A stretch of 64,000 nucleotides of DNA from Hyalangium ruber (GTDB lineage Bacteria; Myxococcota; Myxococcia; Myxococcales; Myxococcaceae). The notes beneath the pieces are model-generated. The model did no database searches, was not told the origin of the DNA, and saw only the letters and a program-made list of their open reading frames with translations. This document shows positions 24,205-33,345 of the stretch, piece after piece. How positions within the stretch are numbered: position 1 is the stretch's first letter; the number at the start of each line of letters is the position of its first letter. The DNA lies in NCBI RefSeq assembly GCF_034259325.1, contig NZ_JAXIVS010000015.1:1-64000 (forward strand), written 5' to 3'. The position numbers and the translations under genes were made by a program.

Positions 24205-25874
24205 ACGTGCGCGCCCCCGAGGCACGGTGGTGGGGACTCGGCGCCTGGCTGGTGCCCATCCTGTTCTTCGCCGTCGGTCCGGTTGCCGTGCTCATCCTGC
24301 GGAGCGTGGGCGCCCTGGACGGCGGCGCGCTCGCCGCTCTGGCGAGCGAGACGGGGATCCTCGGGAACACGCTCCTCATCTCCCTCGGAGCGGCGGCGTT
24401 CGCGTTCGGGGTCGGGGCTCCGCTGTCGATCCTGCTCTTTCGCACCGACCTGCCGCTGCGGCGTGGCTTCGCGGTGCTCTTCACCCTCCCTTCGGCCATC
24501 CCTCCGTTCATCTGGGGGATGGGTTGGCTCCTGCTGGCCAGCCCTCGCGCGGGCTACCTGAATCGACTCCTGGGAGAAGGCTCGATCGATATCTATGGTG
24601 CGGCGGGCATCGCGTTCGTCGAGGGGCTGTCCGGTCTGCCGCTCGTGCTGCTCGCGGGGGCCGCCGCGCTCCGCAGGGTGGATCCCGCCCTGGAGGAGGC
24701 CGCGCGCGTGTGTGGCGCCTCCCCGCTCCGTGCCCTGTTCGCGGCCACCGTCCCGCTCGCCCTCCCCTCGCTGCTCTCGGGCGCGGTGATGGTGTTCCTC
24801 ATGACGGCCTCGGCGTTCGGTGTGCCGTACATCCTCGGGGTGTCGGCCTCGCCTCCGACGCGCGTGCTCACCACCCGCATCTATGAACTCATCCTCCTGG
24901 GTGGCGAAGGGAACCTCGCGCGCGCCGTGGTCCTCGCCGCCGCTCTGCTGCTGTTCACCCCGCTCGCCCTGTGGGCCACTTGGGTTCTCGGGCGCTCGGG
25001 CCGGGTACGCCTGAGCGCGGGCAAGGGCGTCTCTCCGCGTCCCTTCCCGCTGGGACGGGGCCGAGGATTGGCCACCGTGGGGGTCGGCGCCCTCTGCGCG
25101 ATCCTGGTCCTGCTGCCGCTCGGCGCGGTCGTCCTGACGTCCGTGCAGCGCAGCTTCGGCGCGGAGCTGGCCTGGGAGAGCCTGACGCTCACGCACTGGT
25201 CGGGAGTGCTCCTCGAGCCTCGAACACTGCGGGCCACCGGGCGCAGCCTCCTGCTCGCCGCCGGAGCGGGCCTGCTCGTCTGTGCCTTCGGGCTCGCGGG
25301 CGCGGTGCTCCGGCGCCACTTCCGTCGCTTCGGGGCCGGCGTGGAGGCGCTCGCCGCGTGGCCCTATGCCGTCCCGGGCACGGTGCTGGCCATCTCGCTC
25401 CTCGTCGCGTTCTCGCGGGATCTGCGGTTCGTGCTGCTCGACCGCGTCGCATTCGTGCTCGCGCTGGCGCACACGCCGTGGCTGCTCCTCATCGCCTACT
25501 CGGCGAAGTACCTCGCGCTGGGCACGCAGAACAGCGCCGAGGCCCTGGCGCAGGTGGATCCATCCCTCGCCGAGGCTGCACGGGTGAGCGGGGCCGGTCC
25601 GCTGCGGGCCTTCCTCGACGCACCCCTTCCCTTGTTACGCCCGGCGCTCATCGCGGCATTCGTGCTGGCGTTCCTCGCCTGTGCCACGGAGATCACCATG
25701 TCCGTGCTCCTCGTCCCCGCCGGCTCCGAGGTGCTGGGGACACTCCTGTTCGAGCTGCAGAGCTACGCGGATCCCTCGGCCGCGGCGGTGCTCGCCTGCG
25801 CGTTCGTGGCGCTCGTGCTGCTGGGGCAGGTACTCCTGGCCCTCATGCGGCGGGGCACGGCGGAGGTGCGGTGA
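24201..25874 (+). CDS. ABC transporter permease, two fused membrane domains (FbpB-type)
   Basis: A 557-residue permease with about twelve helices arranged as two tandem six-helix halves, as in FbpB/SfuB and the 2-aminoethylphosphonate permeases. Each half has the EAA loop that contacts the ATPase: EEAARVCGASPLRALFAATVP in the first and AEAARVSGAGPLRAFLDAPLP in the second. The substrate path is fed by the lipoprotein upstream. Start overlaps the stop of the binding-protein gene (ATGA), and its stop overlaps the ATPase start. Confidence 0.92.
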   Translation: MNVRAPEARWWGLGAWLVPILFFAVGPVAVLILRSVGALDGGALAALASETGILGNTLLISLGAAAFAFGVGAPLSILLFRTDLPLRRGFAVLFTLPSAIPPFIWGMGWLLLASPRAGYLNRLLGEGSIDIYGAAGIAFVEGLSGLPLVLLAGAAALRRVDPALEEAARVCGASPLRALFAATVPLALPSLLSGAVMVFLMTASAFGVPYILGVSASPPTRVLTTRIYELILLGGEGNLARAVVLAAALLLFTPLALWATWVLGRSGRVRLSAGKGVSPRPFPLGRGRGLATVGVGALCAILVLLPLGAVVLTSVQRSFGAELAWESLTLTHWSGVLLEPRTLRATGRSLLLAAGAGLLVCAFGLAGAVLRRHFRRFGAGVEALAAWPYAVPGTVLAISLLVAFSRDLRFVLLDRVAFVLALAHTPWLLLIAYSAKYLALGTQNSAEALAQVDPSLAEAARVSGAGPLRAFLDAPLPLLRPALIAAFVLAFLACATEITMSVLLVPAGSEVLGTLLFELQSYADPSAAAVLACAFVALVLLGQVLLALMRRGTAEVR

Positions 25875-26917
25875 TGGCGGCCATCGCGCTGCAGGATCTG
25901 GTGAAGTCCTACGGCACCACTCCCGTGGTGCGAGGACTCTCCCTCGAAGTGCGCGAGGGAGAGCTCGTCTCGCTGCTGGGGCCCTCCGGGTGCGGCAAGA
26001 CGACGACGCTGCGGATGCTCGCCGGGCTGGAGCACCCGGATGCGGGCGTCATCCGCATTGGCGGCGAGACGGTGGCGGGGCCTGGGATACGGATTCCTCC
26101 CGAGCGGCGCGGGCTGGGCATGGTGTTCCAGAGCTACGCCGTGTGGCCCAATCGCTCGGTAGAGGCGAACGTGGCCTATCCACTGACGCTGCGCCGCCTG
26201 CCCAAGGCGGAGATCGCCACGCGCGTCCGGGAAGCCCTGCGTTGGGTGCGACTGGAGGCGCTCGCCGCGAGGATGCCGCACGAGCTGTCCGGTGGGCAGC
26301 TCCAGCGCGTGGCATTGGCCCGGGCGCTCGTATCGAGCCCGCGCGTGCTGCTGCTGGACGAGCCCCTGTCGAACCTGGACGCCGCGCTCCGCGAGGAGCT
26401 GCGCGCGGAGATCGCCACCCTGCGGGCACGGCTGGGCACGACGATGATCTTCGTCACCCACGACCAGGCGGAGGCGCTCGCCCTGTCGGACCGCATCGCG
26501 GTGATGAACCGGGGCGTGATCGAACAGGTGGATGCTCCCGAGCGGCTGTACCACGAGCCGGCAACCCCCTTTGTCGCTGGCTTCGTCGGCGGGGCGAACG
26601 TCTTCGCGGGCGAGGTGCGAGAGGGCGCATTCCACTGCTCCGGTCGGGACGTCGTGTTCGCACTCCCGTCCGAGGGCAGCCACCGCCCCGGCCCGTGTAC
26701 GCTGGTGGTCCGGCCGGAAGATCTGGATCTGGGTGAAGACGGCACCCCGCTTCCCCTCTCCGCGCGTCTATTTCTGGGACACGCGGCGGAGTACCGCTTC
26801 CCCGTAGGAGACACGCTCCTGCGCGTGGTGGGCCCTCCGATAGAGGTCCGCGCCGGACAGATGCTGAAGGTCCGCATCCGCAAGGCGAAGCTGTTCACCC
26901 CAGGGGCTCCTCCATGA
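25874..26917 (+). CDS. ABC transporter ATP-binding protein (FbpC-type)
   Basis: A 347-residue ATPase with Walker A GPSGCGKTT, Q-loop in VFQSYAVWP, signature LSGGQLQRVALARAL, Walker B VLLLDEPLSNLD and switch His in FVTHDQAEA. A C-terminal TOBE-like domain (about 250-345) places it in the MalK/PotA/FbpC group. The substrate class is set by its binding protein. The stop overlaps the start of the Zn-ribbon gene by four bases (ATGA at 26914), so the unknown protein downstream is made together with the transporter. Confidence 0.93.
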   Translation: MAAIALQDLVKSYGTTPVVRGLSLEVREGELVSLLGPSGCGKTTTLRMLAGLEHPDAGVIRIGGETVAGPGIRIPPERRGLGMVFQSYAVWPNRSVEANVAYPLTLRRLPKAEIATRVREALRWVRLEALAARMPHELSGGQLQRVALARALVSSPRVLLLDEPLSNLDAALREELRAEIATLRARLGTTMIFVTHDQAEALALSDRIAVMNRGVIEQVDAPERLYHEPATPFVAGFVGGANVFAGEVREGAFHCSGRDVVFALPSEGSHRPGPCTLVVRPEDLDLGEDGTPLPLSARLFLGHAAEYRFPVGDTLLRVVGPPIEVRAGQMLKVRIRKAKLFTPGAPP

Positions 26918-27915
26918 CTCGAATCGTCGACAAACTCCTGCGGTGCTTCGTCTGCGGTACTCTTAGCGAGCAACGCCTGCCCTACAGCACCCACTCGCGA
27001 GGCTCGCCCGATCTGGATGGACGACCGCCGGAGATGGCTCGCTCGACGATGCCCGTCTGGGTCCAGACATGCCCCGAGTGCGGCTACTGCGCGACGGAGC
27101 TCTCCCAAGGCGATCCCTCCGCGCGCGAGGCCGTCCAGCGCCCCACGTACCAGGAGCAGCTCCACGCGGCGGACACACCGTTCCTCGCCAATCGCTTCCT
27201 CTGCCTGGCGCTATTGAAGGAGGCGGCCGGCCGGGACGCGGATGCCGCCCAGCAGCGGCTGCATGCCGCCTGGGTGGCGGATGACGCGCAAGAGCGCGCA
27301 CTTGCCCACAAGTACCGCTCGGCCGTCGCGGACGCGCTCCTCGCCCGGCGCGAGGCCTTGCGCCGCTGGAGGGGCGACGAGGCCGACTGGAAGGGCGTGG
27401 AGCGGGTATTCCTCGTGGACGTGTTGCGGCGCGCGGGTCGCTTCGACGAGGCGCGACGTGAGGTGGATGCCGCGCTCCAGCAGGGCGTCTCCAGCATCGT
27501 GCGGCAGCTCCTCGGCTTCGAGTACACGCTCCTCGAGCACGAGGACGTGGGGCCACACACCCGGGATGAAGCACTCCGCGGCTCATCCCTACAGGAGGCC
27601 CCACCGCCGGAGGTGATCCCCCTGGTCAGCTACATCCAGCGCTACTACTCGGAATGGATGACTCCGCAGGAAGAGAAGGCCCTCTCCATGGGGAAGCTGC
27701 GGACCCCCGAGGGTGAGCAATGGGCGACGGATGATCCCCAGGTGTTGGCGCTTCTGGCCGGAGGGAAACACGCCATCGTCCATGCCCTCGAGCAGCGCCT
27801 GCTCACGGAGCACCCCGGGAAGGTCTTCATCAACCGCTGCCCGAAGTGCGGCGGTCTGGCGCGGACACCCCAGGCCCGGCAGTGCCGCTACTGTCCACAC
27901 ACGTGGCGAGAGTGA
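26914..27915 (+). CDS. DUF2225-like zinc-ribbon protein
   Basis: A 333-residue protein with Cys pairs at both ends: FVCGTL near the N-terminus preceded by LLRC, TCPECGYC around 52-57, and a C-terminal RCPKCGGL plus QCRYCPHTW, which together should bind zinc. The phrase SPDLDGRPPEM followed by MPVWVQTCPECGY is characteristic of DUF2225. The middle is helical and TPR-like (LLKEAAGRDADAAQQRL, RAGRFDEARREVDAAL). Its start overlaps the ABC ATPase stop, so it may assist the transporter, for example in metal handling, but that is an inference. Confidence 0.82.
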   Translation: MTRIVDKLLRCFVCGTLSEQRLPYSTHSRGSPDLDGRPPEMARSTMPVWVQTCPECGYCATELSQGDPSAREAVQRPTYQEQLHAADTPFLANRFLCLALLKEAAGRDADAAQQRLHAAWVADDAQERALAHKYRSAVADALLARREALRRWRGDEADWKGVERVFLVDVLRRAGRFDEARREVDAALQQGVSSIVRQLLGFEYTLLEHEDVGPHTRDEALRGSSLQEAPPPEVIPLVSYIQRYYSEWMTPQEEKALSMGKLRTPEGEQWATDDPQVLALLAGGKHAIVHALEQRLLTEHPGKVFINRCPKCGGLARTPQARQCRYCPHTWRE

Positions 27916-27979
27916 AGTGTGTGACTTGACTCTCTGGGCCAGCGCCACCAGATGCCCTGGGAACCCCAGGGAGGAATTC

Positions 27980-28237
27980 ATGAAGAAGGTCATGTTGGCG
28001 GGTCTGCTGGCGGCCGCTGCCGTCTTCTCCACCGGCTGCTCCAATGCGTGCGACTCGTTCCAGAGCACCCTCAAGGACCGCTACAAGGAGTGCAGCATCA
28101 GCGCTCCCGACTCCGACGAGGACGGCGAGAAGCTCGAATGCACCCAGAACCTCGCCGACCAGTCCGAGAAGAGCGAGACGTGTCTCAAGAAGGCGAGCTG
28201 TGACCAGGTCCGGGCCAACACCTGGGACAACTGCTAG
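27980..28237 (+). CDS. Small Cys-rich lipoprotein
   Basis: An 85-residue lipoprotein (signal ending VFSTGC, Cys20) starting at ATG 27980 after GGGAGG. The mature 65 residues are acidic (DSDEDGEKLE) and contain six Cys in addition to the lipid Cys, fitting a small disulfide-bonded surface protein. No family recognised. Its stop is two bases from the stop of the convergent glutamyl-tRNA reductase-like gene. Confidence 0.78.
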   Translation: MKKVMLAGLLAAAAVFSTGCSNACDSFQSTLKDRYKECSISAPDSDEDGEKLECTQNLADQSEKSETCLKKASCDQVRANTWDNC

Positions 28238-28239
28238 TC

Positions 28240-29778
28240 CTACGGAAGGTCGAACAACTCGGCGGCAGCGCTTGCGAGCTGGTGGGCCTCTTCTCCGGGC
28301 CCGACAGCACAAAGGCGCACGGTAGGCTCGTGCAGCAACTTGCCGATGAGCGTCTGCCCCAAGCGCTCGATGCTCTCGCGCTGCGCGTCTGTGAGCACTC
28401 CACCCAGGTTGCGAATGATCCGGGCCATGACAGCCTGGGTCTTCTCCGTCTCGTCCTTGGCGATCTGCTCGGCCCTCTTCCAGAGTCGCTCCAGCACAGG
28501 CACCTCATGGAGAGTTCGACGGATTCCTCCGGAGGGCTCTTCCATCAGGCCGAACAACTTGGCTGCAACGTCCGAGATGCCCTCGTGCCCCATTGCACGC
28601 AGGCAGGTGGTGGGCTTGTGCAACAGCTTGTTGACGATAGCGCGTGCCATCGCCTCGATGCTCTTGCGCTGCTGGCCCGTAAGGCCCTCGCCTACCACGG
28701 ACAGCGTCCGTGCCACCTCCTCCTGGGCGATTCGAGCTGCCCACTGGCGCAGGCGCAACAACACCGGCATCTTGTGTCGCGCCTCTCGGTCGCGAATGAA
28801 GTGTGACACCGCTTGGGTGACCAGCACGCAGGCCTCCTGCTCGGCTACAGCCCAATTCGCCTTGTTGGCTTCGAAGAACTTCGCGAGATCGTCCACGTCG
28901 TAGGCTGTGACCCAGTCCAACTCGGCCACGTCCAGGGCGATGTCCCGGGGCACCGCCAGATCCAGCATGAACAAGGGCCGGAACCGGCGTGCCCTGGCCA
29001 CCGGGCTCACGTTCTCGCGGGTGAAAATGGGTACAGGCGATGCCGTCGCGCTCACCACCACATCGACCTTCTTCAGTAACTCTTGCAGTTCCTCGAAGGG
29101 GCGCGCCACGCCTCCCACCTTGGAGGCCAATGTCTCGGCGTGTGCCAGCGTACGGTTGGTGATGATCAGCTGTCCCACCTTCACGAGCTTCAGATGCCGT
29201 GCCGCCAGTTTGGCCATGTCCCCCGACCCGACCACCAGCGCCGTCTTGTGCCCAAGTTCCTCGAACACCTTCGACGTCAGTTCGACAGCCGCCGAGGCCA
29301 TGGAGGGCGCTGTTCGAGCAATGGCCGTCTCCGCACGTACACGCTTGGCGCACTTGAAGGCCGCCGAACACACGCAGCTGAGCACGCCGCGCACCGCGCC
29401 CACTCGCTTTCCCTGCTCGAAGGCATCCCTGAGCTGACCCAGGATCTGCGCCTCGCCCACCACCATCGAGTCCAGACTGGCGGCCACGCGGAACAGGTGC
29501 TCCAGGGCTTTATCTCCCTGGTACTCCTGGAGATGCTCAAATATCTCCAGCCCTCCCAGCTGGAGCAGCTCGGCGCGTGCAAGCTCGACCGCCGCGTTCA
29601 GGTCCGGCGAAGCCACGTACAGCTCCACCCGGTTGCAAGTGGAGACGAGCATCGCCTCGGTAGGCGCCTGGGCCAGGCGTTGGAGCACCTCCACCTGTTT
29701 CGCCTCAGGCAGCGAGAGCCGCTCGCGAAGACCCTGGGGGGTCTTCTTGTGAGACACGCTGATGCAGCACAGTTCCAT
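28240..29778 (-). CDS. hemA: Glutamyl-tRNA reductase paralogue with duplicated dimerisation domain
   Basis: A 512-residue HemA-family protein. Glutamyl-tRNA reductase makes glutamate-1-semialdehyde, the first step of C5 tetrapyrrole synthesis. The catalytic domain has the active Cys48 (VSTCNRVELY), followed by the linking segment FRVAASLDSMVVGEAQILGQ and the NADPH domain with LVVGSGDMAKLAARHL and MLDLAVPRDI. The usual C-terminal dimerisation domain is present at about 330-415 and then again at about 426-512: KMPVLLRLRQWAARIAQEE and VPVLERLWKRAEQIAKDE start the two copies, and IVNKLLHKPT and LIGKLLHEPT end them. Normal HemA is about 420-450 residues. A second paralogue lies at 43463. Starts with ATG after GGGAGG. 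Confidence 0.92.
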   Translation of the reverse strand: MELCCISVSHKKTPQGLRERLSLPEAKQVEVLQRLAQAPTEAMLVSTCNRVELYVASPDLNAAVELARAELLQLGGLEIFEHLQEYQGDKALEHLFRVAASLDSMVVGEAQILGQLRDAFEQGKRVGAVRGVLSCVCSAAFKCAKRVRAETAIARTAPSMASAAVELTSKVFEELGHKTALVVGSGDMAKLAARHLKLVKVGQLIITNRTLAHAETLASKVGGVARPFEELQELLKKVDVVVSATASPVPIFTRENVSPVARARRFRPLFMLDLAVPRDIALDVAELDWVTAYDVDDLAKFFEANKANWAVAEQEACVLVTQAVSHFIRDREARHKMPVLLRLRQWAARIAQEEVARTLSVVGEGLTGQQRKSIEAMARAIVNKLLHKPTTCLRAMGHEGISDVAAKLFGLMEEPSGGIRRTLHEVPVLERLWKRAEQIAKDETEKTQAVMARIIRNLGGVLTDAQRESIERLGQTLIGKLLHEPTVRLCAVGPGEEAHQLASAAAELFDLP

Positions 29779-29959
29779 ATCAGGCGCACCTCCCTGTCGT
29801 GAAAGCGTAGGAGGGAACGAACCCGAGCACGATCCGGAAGCGCAGAATCGTCAACAGCGCCACACGTCAGTTCATGAAACCGCACTGCCGTTAACACGTC
29901 TCGAGTCTCACCCGACCGGTGGATGCCCAGCTTGCGTCGCCCTCCGAAGCCGACCAGAG

Positions 29960-30745
29960 CTACGGAGAGCCTTCGGACGGCCCGACCCGGCCCCAGACGA
30001 CATCGCTAAAGTGGGAGCCGGGTTCGGGCTGGAGCCCGAGCTTCCTCAGATCGTCGGTGTATCGGGCACCCTTGACGACCACCCACCGCCGCGCCACGCG
30101 CCTGCCCTCTTCCAGGGTCTCCGGGGTGAGCGGTGCGTGGTCGGCGAAGCGGCGCAGCACGTCGAACCCGGGCTGTGCCTTCCCGGGCCGCGCGAACATC
30201 GGATCGAAGAAGACGACGTCGAAGGAGCGCGGCGGCAACGTGCGCAGGTGCTCGTGCGCATCCGCATGCACCACCTCCACGTGGCATGAGTCCGGTCCGA
30301 ACGCGTAGGTCTTCATCCCGGCCGAGGCGAGGGCGTAGAGGGCCAGGTTCTTCTCCACCCCCACCACCCTGCCCGTGGGCCCGACGGCGAGCGAGGCCAC
30401 CAGCGCGTCCTGGCCCAGCCCCAGCGTGCAGTCGAGCACGGCGTCGCCCTTTCGCAGCTCCGCTACCCGGACGAAGGTATCCCCCTCGCCCGCGGCCAGC
30501 CGCATCCTTCGCAGGTGGGCCATGCCCGCGTGGAAGCCGTGGTGGCCTTCCTTGTCCCAGAGCGTCACGCCGTCATGCCCGAAGACGATCAGCGCCTCGG
30601 CACGCGCGTCGAACCAGTCGGCGATGCCCTCCCCAGAGCGGCGCGGGAAGAAGGGAACGCCCCACGCCTTGGCGGAGGCCCGCGCCCGGGTGACGAGTTC
30701 CTCGCGCGGGCGGGCGCTGGTGGTGACGGCCAGGGGGACGCGCAT
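29960..30745 (-). CDS. RsmJ-like SAM-dependent methyltransferase
   Basis: A 261-residue class I methyltransferase with motif I LDCTLGLGQDALVASLA, an acidic residue in VVGVEKNLALYA, and the catalytic-type motif VVFFDPMFARPG. The N-terminus VTTSARPREELVTRA and this combination match the RsmJ family (16S rRNA m2G1516 in E. coli), mostly known from gamma-proteobacteria, so the exact RNA target is uncertain here. No signal peptide. It sits 12 bases downstream of the diguanylate cyclase gene on the same strand. Confidence 0.85.
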   Translation of the reverse strand: MRVPLAVTTSARPREELVTRARASAKAWGVPFFPRRSGEGIADWFDARAEALIVFGHDGVTLWDKEGHHGFHAGMAHLRRMRLAAGEGDTFVRVAELRKGDAVLDCTLGLGQDALVASLAVGPTGRVVGVEKNLALYALASAGMKTYAFGPDSCHVEVVHADAHEHLRTLPPRSFDVVFFDPMFARPGKAQPGFDVLRRFADHAPLTPETLEEGRRVARRWVVVKGARYTDDLRKLGLQPEPGSHFSDVVWGRVGPSEGSP

Positions 30746-30757
30746 TCGCCCGAAGAA

Positions 30758-32926
30758 CTACCCCGCCTCCGCCACTTGCAGCCTCTTGCCGCCCTGCATC
30801 TGCGCCACCGTCACCGACTGGTTCCGGCCGTTGCGCTTCGCGTGGTACAGGCACTGGTCCGCCAGGTCGATGAGCTGCTGCTTCTCGTAGCCGTGGTCCG
30901 GCCCCGTGGCGATGCCCAGCGACATCGTCACCTTCAGCGGCCCCATCTCCGTCTGGAACACCTCGGCCTTTACCGCCTCGCGGATGCGCTCGGCGATGAC
31001 CTGCGCGCCCTTCGCATCCGTCTCCGGCATGATGATGGCGAACTCCTCGCCGCCGTAGCGCGCCACGATGTCCGTGTCCCGCGCCTTGTCCCGGAGGATC
31101 TTCGCCACACCCCGGAGCACCGCATCTCCCGTCGGGTGGCCGTACGTGTCGTTGACACTCTTGAAGTGGTCGATGTCCGTGAGGATCATCGACAGCTTGC
31201 GCTGGTAGCGCCGCGCCTGCGCCAGCGACTCGTCCGCCTTGCTCTGGAACGTGCGGTGGTTGAGCAGCCCCGTGAGGCCGTCCGTGGTGGCCATGCGCTC
31301 CATCTGCTCGAAGAGCTGCGCACGCAGCACCGCCTGCGCCGCCTGGATCGCCATCACCTCCAGCATCCGCAGCACGTCCTGGTCCAACGCCTTCTTGCGC
31401 GAGCCCGCCACCAGCGTACCGAGGATCCGATCGCCCGCCGTGAGCGGGAAGATCTTCAGCGCGCCCAGGCCGCGGATCTGCGTCTCCTCGTCGAAGATGA
31501 CCTGCCGGTCCATCGCCTTGATGTCCCGGCCCGGCAGCGGCGCCCCGTAGCGCACCACGTTGGCCACCAGCCCGTTGTTGTCCGGGAACGCGCTGCCCTC
31601 CAGCGCCTTGCCCGAGGCGGTGACGCCCGTCATCCGCGCCACCCGGTGCATGCGCTTGCCTTCCACCTCGGACACCAGCGTCACCGCGCAGAAGTCGAGG
31701 CTGGCGATCTGCCGCGCGCTCTCCAGCACCGCGATGAACACCTGCTCCGGGCTGCCGGCGCGGTTCAGCTCCTCGATGGCGCGGAAGAACCGGTCCTTCT
31801 CGTCCCGGCTCTTGCGGATGTACGTCATCACCCGCTCCACCTCGATGGCGCGCAGCACCTCGCCGGCGATGGTGGTCAACAGCCGCTCGTCCTGGTCCGA
31901 GAACGGCTCGTGCGTCACCCGGTCCGCCACCAACACGCCGCGCACCAGCCCGCTGGCCTCGATGATGGGCACCGCCAGCACCGCCGCCAGCTGCGTCCCG
32001 CCGCCGTCGTAATAGGTGATGCCCTTGAGCCCGTTGGGCGAGTTCATCCGCACCGGAGCCTGGCGCTTGAGCACTCCGCCGATGATGCCCTCGCCGGCGT
32101 GGAAGCGCTCGCGCTGCACCCGCTCGGAGGAGGAGCGGCAGTCGTACAGCTTCAGGCTGCGGTCATCCGAGGCGAGCAGGAAGGCCGCGCAGGTGTGGGT
32201 GCGCAGGGCGGTCTCGGCCACCTCGAGCGCGGCGCCCACCGCGCCCTCGATCTCCTTCACCGAGGCGACCAGCCACTTCTCGTCCTGGTTCATCCCCCCG
32301 GTGAAGCTGTCCTGGGTGCCGGAGTTGATGAGGCGGAAGGTGCGGGCGCGCTCCTCCACCTCCTTGATGCGCTTCTGCACCGCGTCGTTCTCCGCGCGGC
32401 GGGCGACGGCGATGCGCGCCGAGAGCACCAGGTGGTACAGGCCCGCGAAGAGCGCGAGGAACAGCGCGTGCATGCCGAACGAGGCCCCGTTGCCTCCGCC
32501 CGGCGCGCCCAGGGTGACGAGCCCGTCGAACACCAGCGCCACGCCCAGCAGCGTCAGCCCGGCGTTGCGCGGCAGGAAGGCCACCAGGAACGCCATCAGC
32601 AGGTAGACGATGGGGAACAGCTCCCCGCCCCCGATGGCCACGACGATGAAGGCCGCGGCGATGAGGCCACCGCCCAGCTCCAGGTCGTCGCGCAGCTCCA
32701 GCACGGCGCCCAGGGCGTTGCGCCGGATGCGCCGCCACGCCGTCAGCCCCAGGCCCACCAGCAGGAAGGAGACGAGGCACGCCTCGGTCCACTCCAGGGT
32801 GTCCAGCCCCCGGAAGCCGTTGCGCGCCAGGTGTACGAAGACCAGCAGGACGGACGCCGCGGGCACAGCGCGCACCGCGTGACGGACGACCTTGGGCATC
32901 AGCGGGACGGACGAGAGCGCGTTCAT
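30758..32926 (-). CDS. Membrane diguanylate cyclase with two GAF domains
   Basis: A 722-residue protein that should make cyclic di-GMP. The N-terminal 170 residues hold about five membrane helices (for example VSFLLVGLGLTAW, GLIAAAFIVVAIGG, LFLALFAGLYHLVL), then a coiled segment, two GAF domains (about 215-385 and 405-545), and a GGDEF domain (about 560-705). The active-site loop is intact as RYGGEEFAIIM, and the inhibitory I-site RDTD stands just before it, so product feedback is likely. The start overlaps the stop of the FtsB-like gene by four bases (ATGA). An RNA methyltransferase follows. Confidence 0.93.
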   Translation of the reverse strand: MNALSSVPLMPKVVRHAVRAVPAASVLLVFVHLARNGFRGLDTLEWTEACLVSFLLVGLGLTAWRRIRRNALGAVLELRDDLELGGGLIAAAFIVVAIGGGELFPIVYLLMAFLVAFLPRNAGLTLLGVALVFDGLVTLGAPGGGNGASFGMHALFLALFAGLYHLVLSARIAVARRAENDAVQKRIKEVEERARTFRLINSGTQDSFTGGMNQDEKWLVASVKEIEGAVGAALEVAETALRTHTCAAFLLASDDRSLKLYDCRSSSERVQRERFHAGEGIIGGVLKRQAPVRMNSPNGLKGITYYDGGGTQLAAVLAVPIIEASGLVRGVLVADRVTHEPFSDQDERLLTTIAGEVLRAIEVERVMTYIRKSRDEKDRFFRAIEELNRAGSPEQVFIAVLESARQIASLDFCAVTLVSEVEGKRMHRVARMTGVTASGKALEGSAFPDNNGLVANVVRYGAPLPGRDIKAMDRQVIFDEETQIRGLGALKIFPLTAGDRILGTLVAGSRKKALDQDVLRMLEVMAIQAAQAVLRAQLFEQMERMATTDGLTGLLNHRTFQSKADESLAQARRYQRKLSMILTDIDHFKSVNDTYGHPTGDAVLRGVAKILRDKARDTDIVARYGGEEFAIIMPETDAKGAQVIAERIREAVKAEVFQTEMGPLKVTMSLGIATGPDHGYEKQQLIDLADQCLYHAKRNGRNQSVTVAQMQGGKRLQVAEAG

Positions 32927-33204
32927 GGCGTCTCCAGGTGGAAGACGAGCTCGCCCGGCTTGACGTAGCCGAGCTCCTCGCGGGCGGCGCGCTCGAGGGC
33001 GGCGGGATCCTTGCGCAGTGCGTTGATTTCCCGCAGCAAGGTGTCGTTCTGCTCAGCCAGCACGCGGTTGCGCTCCTGGAGCGACTCCACGTCCTGGCGC
33101 AGCTTGAGGTAGCGCCGGAAGCCCCGGGCATCGGCCACGGAGGCCAGGGACAGCACCCCCGCCACCACCGCCGCCACCACCAGGAACTTTTTCCGCGCTG
33201 TCAT
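32923..33204 (-). CDS. ftsB: FtsB-like septum initiator protein
   Basis: A 93-residue bitopic protein: basic start MTARKKF, one membrane helix (LVVAAVVAGVLSLASVA), then a periplasmic coiled coil with heptads (LKLRQDVESLQERNRVLAEQ) and the conserved tail AREELGYVKPGELVFHL. This is the layout of FtsB/DivIC, which joins FtsL and FtsQ in the divisome. The start at 33204 was chosen because longer frames add a non-homologous leader. Coupled to the diguanylate cyclase gene by a 4-base overlap, which hints at linked expression of division and c-di-GMP genes. Confidence 0.86.
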   Translation of the reverse strand: MTARKKFLVVAAVVAGVLSLASVADARGFRRYLKLRQDVESLQERNRVLAEQNDTLLREINALRKDPAALERAAREELGYVKPGELVFHLETP

Positions 33205-33345
33205 GAGCGGTTGGACGGTACCAGCGACCGAGGGCCAGGCAAGATTTCCGCTCCAGGCCTGTAGCACTCGTCCTCCTGTTGAGGCCACAACGCATGAGAA
33301 GGGGCTGGACCGGGGGCGCACCCACGCTCGTGTACCTTGCCGCAC

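Noticed and set aside
23155-26917. Calling the ABC transporter phosphonate-specific
   Set aside because: The binding protein also resembles phosphonate-type binders, but no phosphonate-degradation genes are near, so the ligand was left open.
30515-32968. An 817-residue plus-strand frame
   Set aside because: Exact antisense of the diguanylate cyclase gene, with no domain and no ribosome site.
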